Positions 50,323 to 62,321 of a stretch of DNA of 64,000 nucleotides are shown here, one piece after another. The translations under genes and the position numbers were made by a program. Positions within the stretch are counted from its first letter, which is position 1. Each line of letters starts with the position of its first letter. This stretch comes from Alphaproteobacteria bacterium (lineage in GTDB: Bacteria; Pseudomonadota; Alphaproteobacteria; Micropepsales; Micropepsaceae): the NCBI GenBank assembly GCA_024236055.1, contig JACKLF010000001.1, forward strand, positions 434,001 through 498,000, written 5' to 3'. The notes under the pieces were generated by a model, which had not been told where the DNA came from, searched no databases, and worked only from the letters and a program-made list of their open reading frames with translations.

Positions 50323-52041
50323 ATGAGATTCGGTCGCGCGCTTGGGGATGGGCGCCGCACAACAATTAGCAGGGTTGGGATTGCACGGCGCATGTCGGGG
50401 AACATGCCGGTGCCGCATTCCAGCGACGACGGAGCCAGCGTGGACCGCAAGACCCGCGATTTCATTTCCCGGCCATCGGGCATGCAGCGTTTTGCCGACC
50501 GGCTGCAGCACAGGATGCGCGGCGCGGGCGCTGCCCTGTCCTCCACCGACGGGCGCTGGGCCGCTGTCTCCACCGTCACCGCCCTGACCGTCACCATTGC
50601 CGTGGCCTGGATGGCGATGGGCATCCTGCCGGTGTCGCGCCCGATGGTGGCGCCGGGCCGCGCCTCGTTGCCCTATGCGCTGTTCATCAAGCTGATGCAT
50701 GCCAGCCAGCCGGCAGAGCCCGACAATTCCGACAATGCCAATCCCGAACCGGGCGTGGAAAGCCGCACGGTGACGCTGGACCCCGGCGACACGCTGGTGG
50801 GCGCGCTGGAGGATGCGGGCATTTCGGCCCAGGACGCGACCGGCGTGGTTTCCGCGCTGGGCAAGGATTTCAATCCGCGCAGCCTGCGGGCCGGTCAGAC
50901 ATTCGACCTCACCTATTCGGTTGCCAAGGTGATCGATGCCAGCGGCGGCACTGCCGCAAAGGCCACCGGCCAGCCGCGCACCACGGTGGTGATGGTCAAC
51001 AAGAAGCCTGTGGTGGTGCCGGTCGATGCCGAGGACGACACCAGCGATTCCACGCCGGAGGATTCGCAGCCCATCTCGCGGCTGCTGTCGCTGACCTTTT
51101 CGCCCACCATCGAACAGGACATCACCGTCACCCGCACCACCGAGGGCAGCTTCAGCGCCCAGACGGTGACCAAGCAGCTTGAGGTGCACCGGCACCGCGC
51201 CGGGGGCACGATCGATTCAAGCCTTTATCTGGCGGCGATGCAGGCGGGCATTCCCGCCGATGTGGTGGTCGATATGATCCACATCTTCTCCTACAAGGTC
51301 GACTTTCAGCGCGACCTGCAGCCGGGCGACCGCTTCGAAGTCTATTACGACTATTACTACACGCCCGAAGGCCAGCCGGCGAAATACGGCTCGATCAGCT
51401 ATGCGATGCTGGAGCTGAACGGCAAGCAGATCCCCATGTACCGGTTCCAGCCGGATCCCAACGATTCCCCCGAATATTTCGACCCCAAGGGTCAGTCCAC
51501 GCGCGGATTGCTGATGCGCACGCCGGTCGATGGCGCGCGCATCTCGTCAGGCTTCGGTTCGCGCTTCCATCCGGTTCTGGGTTATTCGCGCATGCACAAG
51601 GGTGTCGACTTCGCGGTGCCGGTGGGAACGCCGGTCATGGCGTCCGGCTCCGGCGAGGTCATCTTCATGGGCCGGGCCCGTGGCTATGGCAATTTCATGA
51701 AGATCAGGATCAACAGCGAATACGCCATCGGCTATGCGCATCTGTCGCGCTTCGCGCCGGGGCTGCATCGCGGTTCGCATGTGCGCCAGGGGCAGATCGT
51801 CGCCTATAGCGGCAACACCGGCCTGACCACCGGGCCGCACCTGCATTACGAGACCTTCGTCAACAACAAGCAGGTCAATCCCCTGACCCTGAAGATGGCG
51901 CAGGGCCGCCAGCTGGCCGGCAAGCTGCTGCGTGCCTTCCAGGAACAGCGGATGAAGATCGACGGGCTGATTGCCACCACGCCGCTGGAAACCAAGGTGG
52001 CCGACATCGCCACCGACCTGCGCCAGGCGAAAGCGAAATAA
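50323..52041 (+). CDS. M23-family (DipM/LytM-like) peptidoglycan metallopeptidase
   Basis: A 572-residue protein with a long cytoplasmic N-terminus, one transmembrane helix (about 85-105, VSTVTALTVTIAVAWMAMG), a periplasmic linker and OapA/LysM-like region (LDPGDTLVGALEDAGIS), and a C-terminal LytM domain. The zinc motif is MHKGVDFAVP with HLHYE, and SGFGSRFHPVLGYSRMH precedes it. It should cleave peptide cross-links or act as an amidase activator. A second possible start at 50392 would shorten it by 23 residues. A strong terminator follows. Confidence 0.86.
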   Translation: MRFGRALGDGRRTTISRVGIARRMSGNMPVPHSSDDGASVDRKTRDFISRPSGMQRFADRLQHRMRGAGAALSSTDGRWAAVSTVTALTVTIAVAWMAMGILPVSRPMVAPGRASLPYALFIKLMHASQPAEPDNSDNANPEPGVESRTVTLDPGDTLVGALEDAGISAQDATGVVSALGKDFNPRSLRAGQTFDLTYSVAKVIDASGGTAAKATGQPRTTVVMVNKKPVVVPVDAEDDTSDSTPEDSQPISRLLSLTFSPTIEQDITVTRTTEGSFSAQTVTKQLEVHRHRAGGTIDSSLYLAAMQAGIPADVVVDMIHIFSYKVDFQRDLQPGDRFEVYYDYYYTPEGQPAKYGSISYAMLELNGKQIPMYRFQPDPNDSPEYFDPKGQSTRGLLMRTPVDGARISSGFGSRFHPVLGYSRMHKGVDFAVPVGTPVMASGSGEVIFMGRARGYGNFMKIRINSEYAIGYAHLSRFAPGLHRGSHVRQGQIVAYSGNTGLTTGPHLHYETFVNNKQVNPLTLKMAQGRQLAGKLLRAFQEQRMKIDGLIATTPLETKVADIATDLRQAKAK

Positions 52042-52056
52042 TCCGGCCATGCAAAA

Positions 52057-52086
52057 AGCCCGGTGACGGACATCACCGGGCTTTTT

Positions 52087-52087
<1 letters not shown>
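52057..52087. terminator. Bidirectional Rho-independent terminator
   Basis: AGCCCGGTGA (52057-52066) pairs perfectly with TCACCGGGCT (52073-52082) over a six-base loop. A-run 52053-52057 and T-run 52082-52087 allow it to work for both the M23 gene and the convergent clpB, whose stop begins at 52087. Confidence 0.9.
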
Positions 52088-54717
<2,630 letters not shown>

Positions 54718-54875
54718 ACTGCCTCCCACCTGCCCCGGATGGGCGCAGGCTCAAGATACGGCCCCTTGCGGGCACCGTTCCCGTCAAATATGGGGCGCGA
54801 AACCCGGGGTACAAGCCCCAGGTTGCAGAGAGAGGCGGCCGCCGCCTTGCGAAAACGCAAACACTGCGCAGCTGG

Positions 54876-55304
54876 TCAGGAGGCTTCGGCTTCCTCGCCA
54901 TGGGCCTCGCCTTCGGCCAGCGAGAAGGACGGCGCGCTGCCGCCCTGGGGCTGGGCCGCGGGCTGCTGGCCCTCGCCATTGGCGGGCTGCTGGCTGGCGC
55001 GGTTCTGGGCCTGCTGGGCCTGGATCTGGGCCTGCTGGGCGGCGGTTGCCGCCATGATGCGGTAGTAATGTTCCGCATGCTGAAGATAATTCTCGGCCAT
55101 CACCCGGTCGCCGCTGGAATTGGCGTCGCGCGCGAGCTGCAGGTACTTTTCATAGACGTGGCTGGCCGAGCCGCGGATCTTCACTTCCGGTCCGCTGGAA
55201 TCATAGGTGCGGTTGGGATTGAAGCCGCCGCCGCCATTGTTGCCGCCGCCGCCACCACCGCCGCTGTATTTGGGCTTGCGGCCACCTCTGCGTGAACGAT
55301 TCAC
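54876..55304 (-). CDS. DUF4167 protein (glycine-rich, alphaproteobacterial)
   Basis: A 142-residue protein: a basic NRSRRGGRKPKYSGGGGGG N-terminus, then the conserved DUF4167 core VKIRGSASHVYEKYLQLARDA...NYLQHAEHYYRI, then a Gln/Ala-rich low-complexity tail. The family is almost confined to Alphaproteobacteria and is always near prmC/prfA; it may bind RNA, but the role is unproven. Initiation is GTG at 55302-55304. The 246-base gap before prmC is gene-free and holds its presumed promoter and hairpin-prone sequence. Confidence 0.9.
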   Translation of the reverse strand: MNRSRRGGRKPKYSGGGGGGGNNGGGGFNPNRTYDSSGPEVKIRGSASHVYEKYLQLARDANSSGDRVMAENYLQHAEHYYRIMAATAAQQAQIQAQQAQNRASQQPANGEGQQPAAQPQGGSAPSFSLAEGEAHGEEAEAS

Positions 55305-55550
55305 TTGTGCCCCATTCTTCCTAGCTGGTTACTGAAACTGTCTTGTTTCCCTGCCGACGGCATGGCGCAAAAGGCGCTGCCTGTCGGCGGTTCATCTGGT
55401 TCGCTTTGACGGTCCCCTGCCCGGCGCTTTTGGCTGCCGGCCCCTCCCGCTTATCCGCTTCCCAAAGCGGCGCAGGCGGAATCTACGATCCCTTGCAAGG
55501 AAACTAGCGGATTGCCCGGCGGTTTCCAAGGGGCGAATTGTTGCGGCTTT

Positions 55551-56366
55551 TCAAGGCTTTTTCAGGACCACGGCGCGGGGAATTCCGGCCAGGTCGGCCC
55601 CGATCCGCAGCAGCTTAAGCCCCCCGAACAGGGGTTCCACGCCCCCCGCCTGGCCCTGGCCGATCTCCAGAATGGCGTGGCCGCCGGGGGCCAGCAGGCC
55701 CGGCAGCAGCCGCGCCAGGCTGCGATAGGCATCCAGCCCGTCGGCGCCGCCATCCAGCGCGGAAAGCGGTTCATGGTCACGCACATCCGCCGCCAGCCCG
55801 GCAATGTCGCCGCCGGGGATATAGGGCGGGTTGGAGAAGATCAGATCGAACGGACCGGTCGCCGTGCTCCAGTCCGCCGGCCGCATCTGCGCCCGATCCG
55901 GCATCAGGGCGGCGGCATTGCGGCTGGCCCATGCAAAGGCCTGGGGCGACGATTCAAAGCCGATACCCGTCGCGTTGGGAAACTCTGTCAGCGCGGCGAC
56001 CAGGATCGCGCCCGAGCCCGTGCCCAGATCGGCGATCCGCAGCGGCAGGCTGCGGTCAGGATAAAGCCTGATCGCCTCCTCGATCAGGGTTTCGGTATCG
56101 GGACGCGGCACCAGCACGCCGGGGCCGACGGCGAATTTGAGGCTCCAGAATTCCTTGCGCCCGGTGATATAGGCCAGCGGCTCATGCGCCGCCCGGCGGG
56201 CGACCAGTGCCGCATAGGCCCGTGCCTGATCGGGCGACAGGGTGGGTGCGGTCAGCGTGGCGTCGCGGCCCACACCCAGAAGGTGGGCCAGAAGCAACCG
56301 CGCCTCTGCGCGCGGATTGTCGATGCCCGCCGCGGCAAGCGCCCGCGCGGCCTCTTCATGGTTCAT
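55551..56366 (-). CDS. prmC: Release factor glutamine methyltransferase
   Basis: A 271-residue SAM-dependent enzyme that methylates the GGQ Gln of release factors. The N-terminal helical domain ends near residue 75; the methyltransferase domain has VLVPRPDTE, IADLGTGSGAI and the diagnostic LIFSNPPYIPGG. It lies 110 bases downstream of prfA, the gene for its substrate. Confidence 0.94.
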   Translation of the reverse strand: MNHEEAARALAAAGIDNPRAEARLLLAHLLGVGRDATLTAPTLSPDQARAYAALVARRAAHEPLAYITGRKEFWSLKFAVGPGVLVPRPDTETLIEEAIRLYPDRSLPLRIADLGTGSGAILVAALTEFPNATGIGFESSPQAFAWASRNAAALMPDRAQMRPADWSTATGPFDLIFSNPPYIPGGDIAGLAADVRDHEPLSALDGGADGLDAYRSLARLLPGLLAPGGHAILEIGQGQAGGVEPLFGGLKLLRIGADLAGIPRAVVLKKP

Positions 56367-56381
56367 GGGTTGAACCCCCTC

Positions 56382-56425
56382 TGTCGCAGCTCGGTCTGCC
56401 TAAAGGCAGACACAGCGCTGCGACG
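56382..56425. repeat. Nested hairpin between prfA and prmC
   Basis: GTCTGCC (56394-56400), TAAA and GGCAGAC (56405-56411) form a perfect stem. It is enclosed by TGTCGCAGC (56382-56390) pairing with GCTGCGACG (56417-56425) except one end base. CCTCCCCCCTTCC follows immediately, echoing the ends of the 18803-18908 element. It could be an intercistronic processing or attenuating structure. Confidence 0.65.
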
Positions 56426-56475
56426 CCTCCCCCCTTCCTGTGCATGGCACGAAAGGAGAGGATGTTCTTTTCCGT

Positions 56476-57558
56476 TCAAGAATCAGCCGCTTCATATTCG
56501 GCCAGGCGGTCGGCCTGGTCCTGGGCCACCAGCGCGTCGATCACCTGGTTCAGCTCGTCCCCCGCCACGATGCGCGCCAGGTTGTAAAGCGTCAGGTTGA
56601 TGCGGTGATCGGTGACGCGCCCTTGCGGATAGTTGTAGGTGCGGATGCGCTCGGACCGGTCGCCCGATCCCACCAGCCCCTTGCGCTCGGACGCGCGGGC
56701 GCTCTCCACCCGGCGGCGCTCGGCATCGAAAATCTTGGCCTTCAGCAGCAGCATCGCCTTGGCGCGGTTCTTGTGCTGGGACTTTTCCTCCTGCATCGCC
56801 ACCACGGTGTTGGTGGGAATATGGGTGATGCGCACGGCGCTGTCGGTCTTGTTGACGTGCTGGCCGCCCGCGCCCTGCGCACGATAGGTATCGATGCGCA
56901 GGTCCTTTTCGTTGATCTCGATATCGACATCCTCGGCTTCCGGCAGCACCGCCACGGTGGCGGCTGAAGTGTGGATGCGGCCCTGGTTCTCGGTCTCCGG
57001 CACGCGCTGCACCCGGTGCACGCCGCTCTCGAATTTCAGGCGGGCATAGGCGCCGCGGCCCTCGACCTCCAGCACCGCTTCCTTGAAGCCGCCCATGTCG
57101 CTTTCCGACAGCGACATGATTTCGGTCTTCCAGCCCTGAAGCTGGCAATAGCGCTGGTACATGGCCAGAAGGTCGCCGGCGAACAGGGCGGCCTCGTCAC
57201 CGCCGGTACCGGCGCGGATTTCGATGATGGCGCTGGAATCGTCGGCGGCGTCGCGCGGCAGAAGCGCGATGCGAAGATCATGGTCCAGCGTTTCCAGCCG
57301 CTCGCGCAGATCGGCGCGTTCTTCCTCGGCCATCGATCGCATCTCGCTGTCGGTCCTGGGGTCGTCGATCAGGGCTTCGGCGCCTTCCAGGTCGGAGATG
57401 GCGGTGCGATAGGCGCGCACGGTCTCGATCACCGGCGCCAGTTCGGCATGTTCGCGGGACAGCTTGACGAAGGCATCGCCCGCCACGCCGGACGCCATCT
57501 CGCTCTCGATGGCCGCGAAGCGGTCGAGCAGGCGGTCGAGTTTGGCAGCAGGGATCAC
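56476..57558 (-). CDS. prfA: Peptide chain release factor 1
   Basis: A 360-residue class I release factor for UAA and UAG. The codon-reading PxT motif is PET (residues 187-189) and the catalytic GGQ is at 231-233 in GAGGQHVNKTDSAVRITH. GTG at 57558 begins the standard N-terminus (IPAAKLDRLLDRFA) and gives the normal length; the frame continues upstream to 57711 without similarity and across the ispG terminator. Confidence 0.96.
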   Translation of the reverse strand: MIPAAKLDRLLDRFAAIESEMASGVAGDAFVKLSREHAELAPVIETVRAYRTAISDLEGAEALIDDPRTDSEMRSMAEEERADLRERLETLDHDLRIALLPRDAADDSSAIIEIRAGTGGDEAALFAGDLLAMYQRYCQLQGWKTEIMSLSESDMGGFKEAVLEVEGRGAYARLKFESGVHRVQRVPETENQGRIHTSAATVAVLPEAEDVDIEINEKDLRIDTYRAQGAGGQHVNKTDSAVRITHIPTNTVVAMQEEKSQHKNRAKAMLLLKAKIFDAERRRVESARASERKGLVGSGDRSERIRTYNYPQGRVTDHRINLTLYNLARIVAGDELNQVIDALVAQDQADRLAEYEAADS

Positions 57559-57583
57559 GGTCGCCTCTTCTGTTGGCTCAAAC

Positions 57584-57614
57584 AAAAAGGCAGCCGCGAC
57601 GGCGCGCGGCTGCC
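57584..57614 (-). terminator. Rho-independent terminator after ispG
   Basis: On the minus strand GGCAGCCGCG (57605-57614) pairs perfectly with CGCGGCTGCC (57589-57598) over a six-base loop, followed by TTTTT (57584-57588). It separates ispG from prfA. Confidence 0.88.
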
Positions 57615-57632
57615 CCCATTCCATGTATCTCG

Positions 57633-58778
57633 CTACTGCGCGGCTTCGAGCGGCTCGGAAGCGGCATCGCCATTGCGCTGCGCCTCGATCTCGGCGGCCT
57701 TCTTCTCGCAAAGCTGCACGACATGCTCGACCAGATCGTCATTCTCCAGCCGGTAGCTGGGCTTGCCGTTCAGGTAGATCTGGCCATGGCCCTTGCCCGC
57801 GCCGCCGCCAGTAAAGCCCAGGTCGGTTTCGCGCGCCTCACCCGGCCCGTTGACGACGCAGCCGATGATCGACAGCGACATCGGGGTCGAGATGTGCTTG
57901 AGCCGATCTTCCAGCAGCTTCACCGTGTCGATGACGTTGAAACCCTGGCGCGCGCAGGAGGGGCAGGACACGATGTTCACGCCGCGATGGCGCAGGTTCA
58001 GCGATTTCAAAATATCGAAGCCGACGCGCACTTCCTCGACCGGATCGGCCGACAGCGACACGCGAATGGTGTCGCCGATGCCGCTCCACAGCAGCATGCC
58101 CATGCCGATGGAGGACTTGACCGTGCCCGAGATCATGCCGCCCGCCTCGGTGATGCCGACATGCAGCGGGCAGTCGATGGCATCGCCCAGCGCTTGATAG
58201 GCGGCGACCGCCAGGAAGGGATCGGACGCCTTCACCGAAATCTTGTATTCGCGAAAATCCAGGTCATCGAGGATTTTGGCGTGGTTCAGCGCGCTTTCCA
58301 CCATCGCTTCGGGGCAAGGCTCGCCGTACTTTTCCAGCAGGTCCTGTTCCAGCGAACCGGCATTGACGCCGATGCGCATGGAGCAGCCGTGATCCTTGGC
58401 CGCCTGCACGACCTCTTTCACGCGGCTCGCGCTGCCGATATTGCCGGGATTGATGCGCAGACAGGCCGCACCCGCCTCAGCCGCCTCGATGGCGCGCTTA
58501 TAGTGGAAGTGGATGTCGGCCACGATCGGGATATGGGCGGCCTTGGTGATGGCCTTCATCGCCTTCGTCGCGTCTTCGTCGGGGCAGGACACGCGCACGA
58601 TGTCGGCGCCGGCATCCTCGATGCGGCGGATCTGCTCGATCGTCGCCTTGGCGTCGCCGGTGATGGTGTTGGTCATGGTCTGCACGGTGATGGGCGCATC
58701 ACCGCCAACCGGCACCTTGCCCACCATGATCTGGCGCGAAGGGCGGCGCTGGATATCGCGATAGGCACGAACGCTCAT
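57633..58778 (-). CDS. ispG: 4-hydroxy-3-methylbut-2-enyl diphosphate synthase
   Basis: A 381-residue iron-sulfur enzyme of the MEP pathway. The TIM-barrel N-terminus has RRPSRQIMVGKVPVGGDAP and VADIHFHYKRAIEA; the cluster domain has SCPSCARQGFN and SIIGCVVNGPGEA, giving the cluster Cys residues. It acts two steps after IspF, encoded at 38596. It starts 13 bases after the rodZ-like stop, indicating an operon. Confidence 0.96.
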   Translation of the reverse strand: MSVRAYRDIQRRPSRQIMVGKVPVGGDAPITVQTMTNTITGDAKATIEQIRRIEDAGADIVRVSCPDEDATKAMKAITKAAHIPIVADIHFHYKRAIEAAEAGAACLRINPGNIGSASRVKEVVQAAKDHGCSMRIGVNAGSLEQDLLEKYGEPCPEAMVESALNHAKILDDLDFREYKISVKASDPFLAVAAYQALGDAIDCPLHVGITEAGGMISGTVKSSIGMGMLLWSGIGDTIRVSLSADPVEEVRVGFDILKSLNLRHRGVNIVSCPSCARQGFNVIDTVKLLEDRLKHISTPMSLSIIGCVVNGPGEARETDLGFTGGGAGKGHGQIYLNGKPSYRLENDDLVEHVVQLCEKKAAEIEAQRNGDAASEPLEAAQ

Positions 58779-58791
58779 GCGGAGTTCCTGT

Positions 58792-59832
58792 TTACCTGTT
58801 GAAGCGGTCCATCAGCGACTGGGGCTCGAGGGACACCTTGCCCAGAACCTGATGGGACTGGCCGACCCGGCCCAGTGCCTGGCCGTCCAGATCCACCTCG
58901 ATAGCACCGGCGTCGGCAACTGCAAGTGTCAGTCCGGTCAGGTTGGGCACGCGATAGACGTCCCCGGGGGCCAGATCGCGGTTGATATACAGCATTCCAT
59001 CGGGTCCATGCACGGTCACCCGGGTGGAACCGCGTGCCCGCAGGACCACGCGGGGATTGCTGTTCTGCTCGCCGAAAACCCGGCCCGAGGACGGAACCGC
59101 CGGGCCTGAAGCCGAATCATCGGCGCCGGTATCGGCCACCGGCTGGGCCGAAACCGGGTTTTCAATCCGGGTGGCCGGGGTCTGGGGACCGGCGGCGGGG
59201 GCGGGCATGGCCTCGTCCGGCGCGGCGGCATCGGCCTGTTCCGACGAAGACGGCGCGGCGCCCTGCTGCTGCATGGGCACCACGATCGGCTTGGGCGTTG
59301 CGGGCTTGGGCGGGCTGAGCGATGGGGCGGGCGGCACGGCCTGGCCGGCATCCTCGCGCCCCGACAGCAGATGCCAGACGCCATAGCCCAGCACGCCCAC
59401 CAGCAGGACCGCGATGATCAGCCAGCCCTGCGGCAGGCGGCGTTCATCCTGGTGGATCGGGGCGACCGGTTCGGCGGCCTCTTCGGCGCGGCCGGAAATG
59501 TCGTGCTTATAGCGCGTGGCCAGTTCGCCCGCATCCAGCCCCAGATACTGGGCATAGGAGCGCACGAAACCCAGCGCATAGGTGCGGCCCGGCAGGTCCT
59601 CGGGACGGTCCTCTTCCAGGGCTTCCAGATGATCCTTGCGGATTTTCAGGGCGCGGGAGACCTGGGCGATCTCGTCACCGCGGCGCAGGCGGGCGTTGCG
59701 CAGGTCCTGGCCCACCGAATCCAGGGGGGAGTCGTCCTCCCCGGAAATCTCGCGCAAATGGATACGCCGGCGGGCGTTCAGGTTCTCGGGTCCGCCGTCA
59801 TTTTCCATGGCTGTCTGCGTCGCGTTGGTCAT
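58792..59832 (-). CDS. RodZ-like helix-turn-helix membrane protein
   Basis: A 346-residue bitopic protein. The N-terminal cytoplasmic HTH_25 domain reads SVGQDLRNARLRRGDEIAQV and YALGFVRSYAQYLGLD; a single TM segment (GWLIIAVLLVGVLGYGVWHLL) is followed by a Pro/Ala-rich linker and a C-terminal DUF4115 domain (VVLRARGSTRVTVHGPDG). RodZ links MreB to the cell-wall machinery in rods. ATG 59832 is preferred; a GTG at 59856 adds eight residues. Placement before ispG is widespread. Confidence 0.85.
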   Translation of the reverse strand: MTNATQTAMENDGGPENLNARRRIHLREISGEDDSPLDSVGQDLRNARLRRGDEIAQVSRALKIRKDHLEALEEDRPEDLPGRTYALGFVRSYAQYLGLDAGELATRYKHDISGRAEEAAEPVAPIHQDERRLPQGWLIIAVLLVGVLGYGVWHLLSGREDAGQAVPPAPSLSPPKPATPKPIVVPMQQQGAAPSSSEQADAAAPDEAMPAPAAGPQTPATRIENPVSAQPVADTGADDSASGPAVPSSGRVFGEQNSNPRVVLRARGSTRVTVHGPDGMLYINRDLAPGDVYRVPNLTGLTLAVADAGAIEVDLDGQALGRVGQSHQVLGKVSLEPQSLMDRFNR

Positions 59833-59976
59833 TTCATTATCTGGGCACAAAGCCACGCGGAAGCCACCCTGGCCCCCTCGCCGGTCCAGCTAACCGTCTG
59901 TAATGCAATCCTATCCGATTGCGAGGCCGTCTCACAACCGCTGCACCGCAAAAAAGCGGGAATCGGGGATTTTTGC

Positions 59977-62235
59977 CTATTTCAGGACAATCCCCCGCTC
60001 GGCGGCAAAGGCCGACAGGCGGGTCCGGAGGCTGTGGTCGGTGCGCCCGCACAACCGGTCGACAAAAGCGGAAACCTCGCCCAGATGCAGGGAGCGGATC
60101 ATCATCTTGATCGGCCCGATCTGGCCCGGCTGCATCGACAGGGTACGGATGCCCAGCCCCAGCAGCGCCATGGCATCGAGGGTGCGCCCCGCCATCTCGC
60201 CGCACAGCGACAGGTCGCCCGAATTTTCCGCCGCGCTCTGCACGATCAGCCGGATCAGGGTGAGCGAGGCGGGATTGAGATTGTCATAGCGCTTGGCCAC
60301 GCGCGGATTGGTGCGGTCGATGGCGAAGGCCAGGCTGAGAAGGTCGTTGGAGCCGATCGACACGAAATCGGCGCTGCGCATCAGCTGCGGCAGCATGAAG
60401 GCCAGCGCCGGCACTTCCAGCATCGCGCCCACCAGCACCTGGGTGGGCCGCGCCTGGCCCAGCAGACGGAAGCGTTCGATCTCCCGGTCGATCAGCGCGC
60501 GGGCACGGTTGAACTCGTCCACGTCGCTGACCATCGGCAACAGGATGCGCAGCGTGCGCCCGACCGAGGCCATCAGCAGCGCGCGCACCTGATAGCGCAG
60601 CAGCGCCGGACGATCGAGGGCGATGCGGATGGCGCGCCAGCCCAGCGCGGGATTTTCCTCGCGCTCCCAGCGCGCATAGGGCAGCACCTTGTCGCCGCCC
60701 AGATCGAGCGTGCGGAACACCACCGGCTTGTCGCCCGCCCCGTCCAGGATGGAGCGGTAGAATTCCACCTGGTCGGACAGGCGCGGCATGGTCTCGCCGA
60801 TCATGAACTGCAATTCGGTGCGGAACAGTCCGATGCCGTCCGCGCCCGACTGGGCCAGTTGCGGCATGTCGAATTCCAGCCCGGCATTCATCATCAGACG
60901 GATGGCGACGCCGTCGCGCGTCACCGCCGGCAGATCGCGCACCGCCGCAAAGCGGGCCTGGGCCTGGGCCAGGAGGGCGCGCTTGGCCTCGAAGGCCTGC
61001 ACGATCTCGGCGGCGGGGCGCAAATGCACCTCGCCCGTCTCGCCATCCACCGCCACCACATCGCCCGAGCGCGCGCTGTCGGTGATGCCTTCCAGCGAGG
61101 CGACCAGCGGCAGCCCCATGGAGCGGGCGACGATGGCGACATGGCTGGTGATGGCGGCTTCCTCCAGCACCAGGCCCACCAGCATGTCGCGGCCATAGTC
61201 CAGAAGTTCGGCCGGGCCCATGCCACGCGCCAGCAGCACCGCGCCGGCCGACAGGTTTTCATGCTCGTCGCCGTCGCCCGTCAGGTGGCGCAGCAGCCGG
61301 CGGGCCAGGTCGTCGAAGTCATGGGCGCGCTCGCGCAGGATGGGATCGCCCAGGCGCTGCACCCGCAGGCGGGTTTCGTCCTGCACGCGTTCCACCGCCG
61401 CCTCGGCGGTCAGGCCCGTGCGGACCGCATCGCGCATGCGCTGGCGCCAGCCCTGGTCATAGGCGAACAGGCGATAGGCCTCGATCACCTCGCGCCCCTC
61501 GCCGGTCAGGTCCAGCTCGCTGGAGGACAGCATCGCATCCACCGACACGCGCAGCGCGTTGATGGCCTCTTCCAGGCGCTTCAGTTCCTCGACCGGATTG
61601 TCGGCGATCATCCGCTCGACCTTCACGCGCGGCTCGTGCAGCACGACATGGCCGACCGCCACGCCTTCGCTGATCCCCTCGCCCATGAACTTGCGCGGCC
61701 GGTCGATCCGCAGTTCCGGCTCGTCCAGCTCGGAAATGTCGAAGAAGCCGCCCTGCGCCACCACCTCGGCCAGCACCATGGCCACGGTCTGCAGCGCCTC
61801 GACCTCCTCCTCGGCATAGTTGCGCTCGGCCTGGTTCTGGACCGTCAGCACGCCGAACACCTGGCCGCCGCGCACGATGGGCACGCCCAGGAAGGACTTG
61901 AACGGGTCTTCGCCGGTTTCCGGCCTATAGGAGAAGTGCGGGTCGGCGGGCGCGTCCGACAGGTTCACCGCCTCGGCCGTCTCGCAGACCAGGCCGACCA
62001 GGCCCTCACCTTCCTTCAGACGGGTGGCATGGACGGCACCGGGGTTCAGGCCTTCGGTGGCGAACAGTTCCAGCATCTTGCCGGCCCGGCGCAGATAGAT
62101 CGAGCAGACCTCGGCCACCATGTTGGAGGCGATGACGCCCACCAGCTTGTCCAGGCGCATCTGCGCGGATGTCTGCTCCGCCATGATCTCGCGCAGGCGG
62201 CGCAGCAGCAGGCGTGGCCCCCCAGCGGCGGACAT
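59977..62235 (-). CDS. ptsP: PTS-Ntr enzyme I (GAF-domain phosphoenolpyruvate-protein phosphotransferase)
   Basis: A 752-residue enzyme I-Ntr. A GAF domain (about 20-165) is followed by the enzyme I N-terminal domain, the swivelling His domain with the phospho-His in AAITSHVAIVARSMG, and the PEP-binding barrel with GIGLFRTELQFM, RTLDLGGDKVLPY and SLCGEMAG with the active Cys. It starts the Npr/EIIA-Ntr phosphorelay, which senses nitrogen and potassium status and so connects to the ntr genes in this window. The 86-base gap from lysC has no hairpin. Confidence 0.94.
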   Translation of the reverse strand: MSAAGGPRLLLRRLREIMAEQTSAQMRLDKLVGVIASNMVAEVCSIYLRRAGKMLELFATEGLNPGAVHATRLKEGEGLVGLVCETAEAVNLSDAPADPHFSYRPETGEDPFKSFLGVPIVRGGQVFGVLTVQNQAERNYAEEEVEALQTVAMVLAEVVAQGGFFDISELDEPELRIDRPRKFMGEGISEGVAVGHVVLHEPRVKVERMIADNPVEELKRLEEAINALRVSVDAMLSSSELDLTGEGREVIEAYRLFAYDQGWRQRMRDAVRTGLTAEAAVERVQDETRLRVQRLGDPILRERAHDFDDLARRLLRHLTGDGDEHENLSAGAVLLARGMGPAELLDYGRDMLVGLVLEEAAITSHVAIVARSMGLPLVASLEGITDSARSGDVVAVDGETGEVHLRPAAEIVQAFEAKRALLAQAQARFAAVRDLPAVTRDGVAIRLMMNAGLEFDMPQLAQSGADGIGLFRTELQFMIGETMPRLSDQVEFYRSILDGAGDKPVVFRTLDLGGDKVLPYARWEREENPALGWRAIRIALDRPALLRYQVRALLMASVGRTLRILLPMVSDVDEFNRARALIDREIERFRLLGQARPTQVLVGAMLEVPALAFMLPQLMRSADFVSIGSNDLLSLAFAIDRTNPRVAKRYDNLNPASLTLIRLIVQSAAENSGDLSLCGEMAGRTLDAMALLGLGIRTLSMQPGQIGPIKMMIRSLHLGEVSAFVDRLCGRTDHSLRTRLSAFAAERGIVLK

Positions 62236-62321
62236 CAGGCGCTTTCCCGGGAATCAGCAGTGAAACTCATGACCCACACAGTTTGGGCCATTCGGGCGAT
62301 GGCGTCACCCTCCCCGCCGTG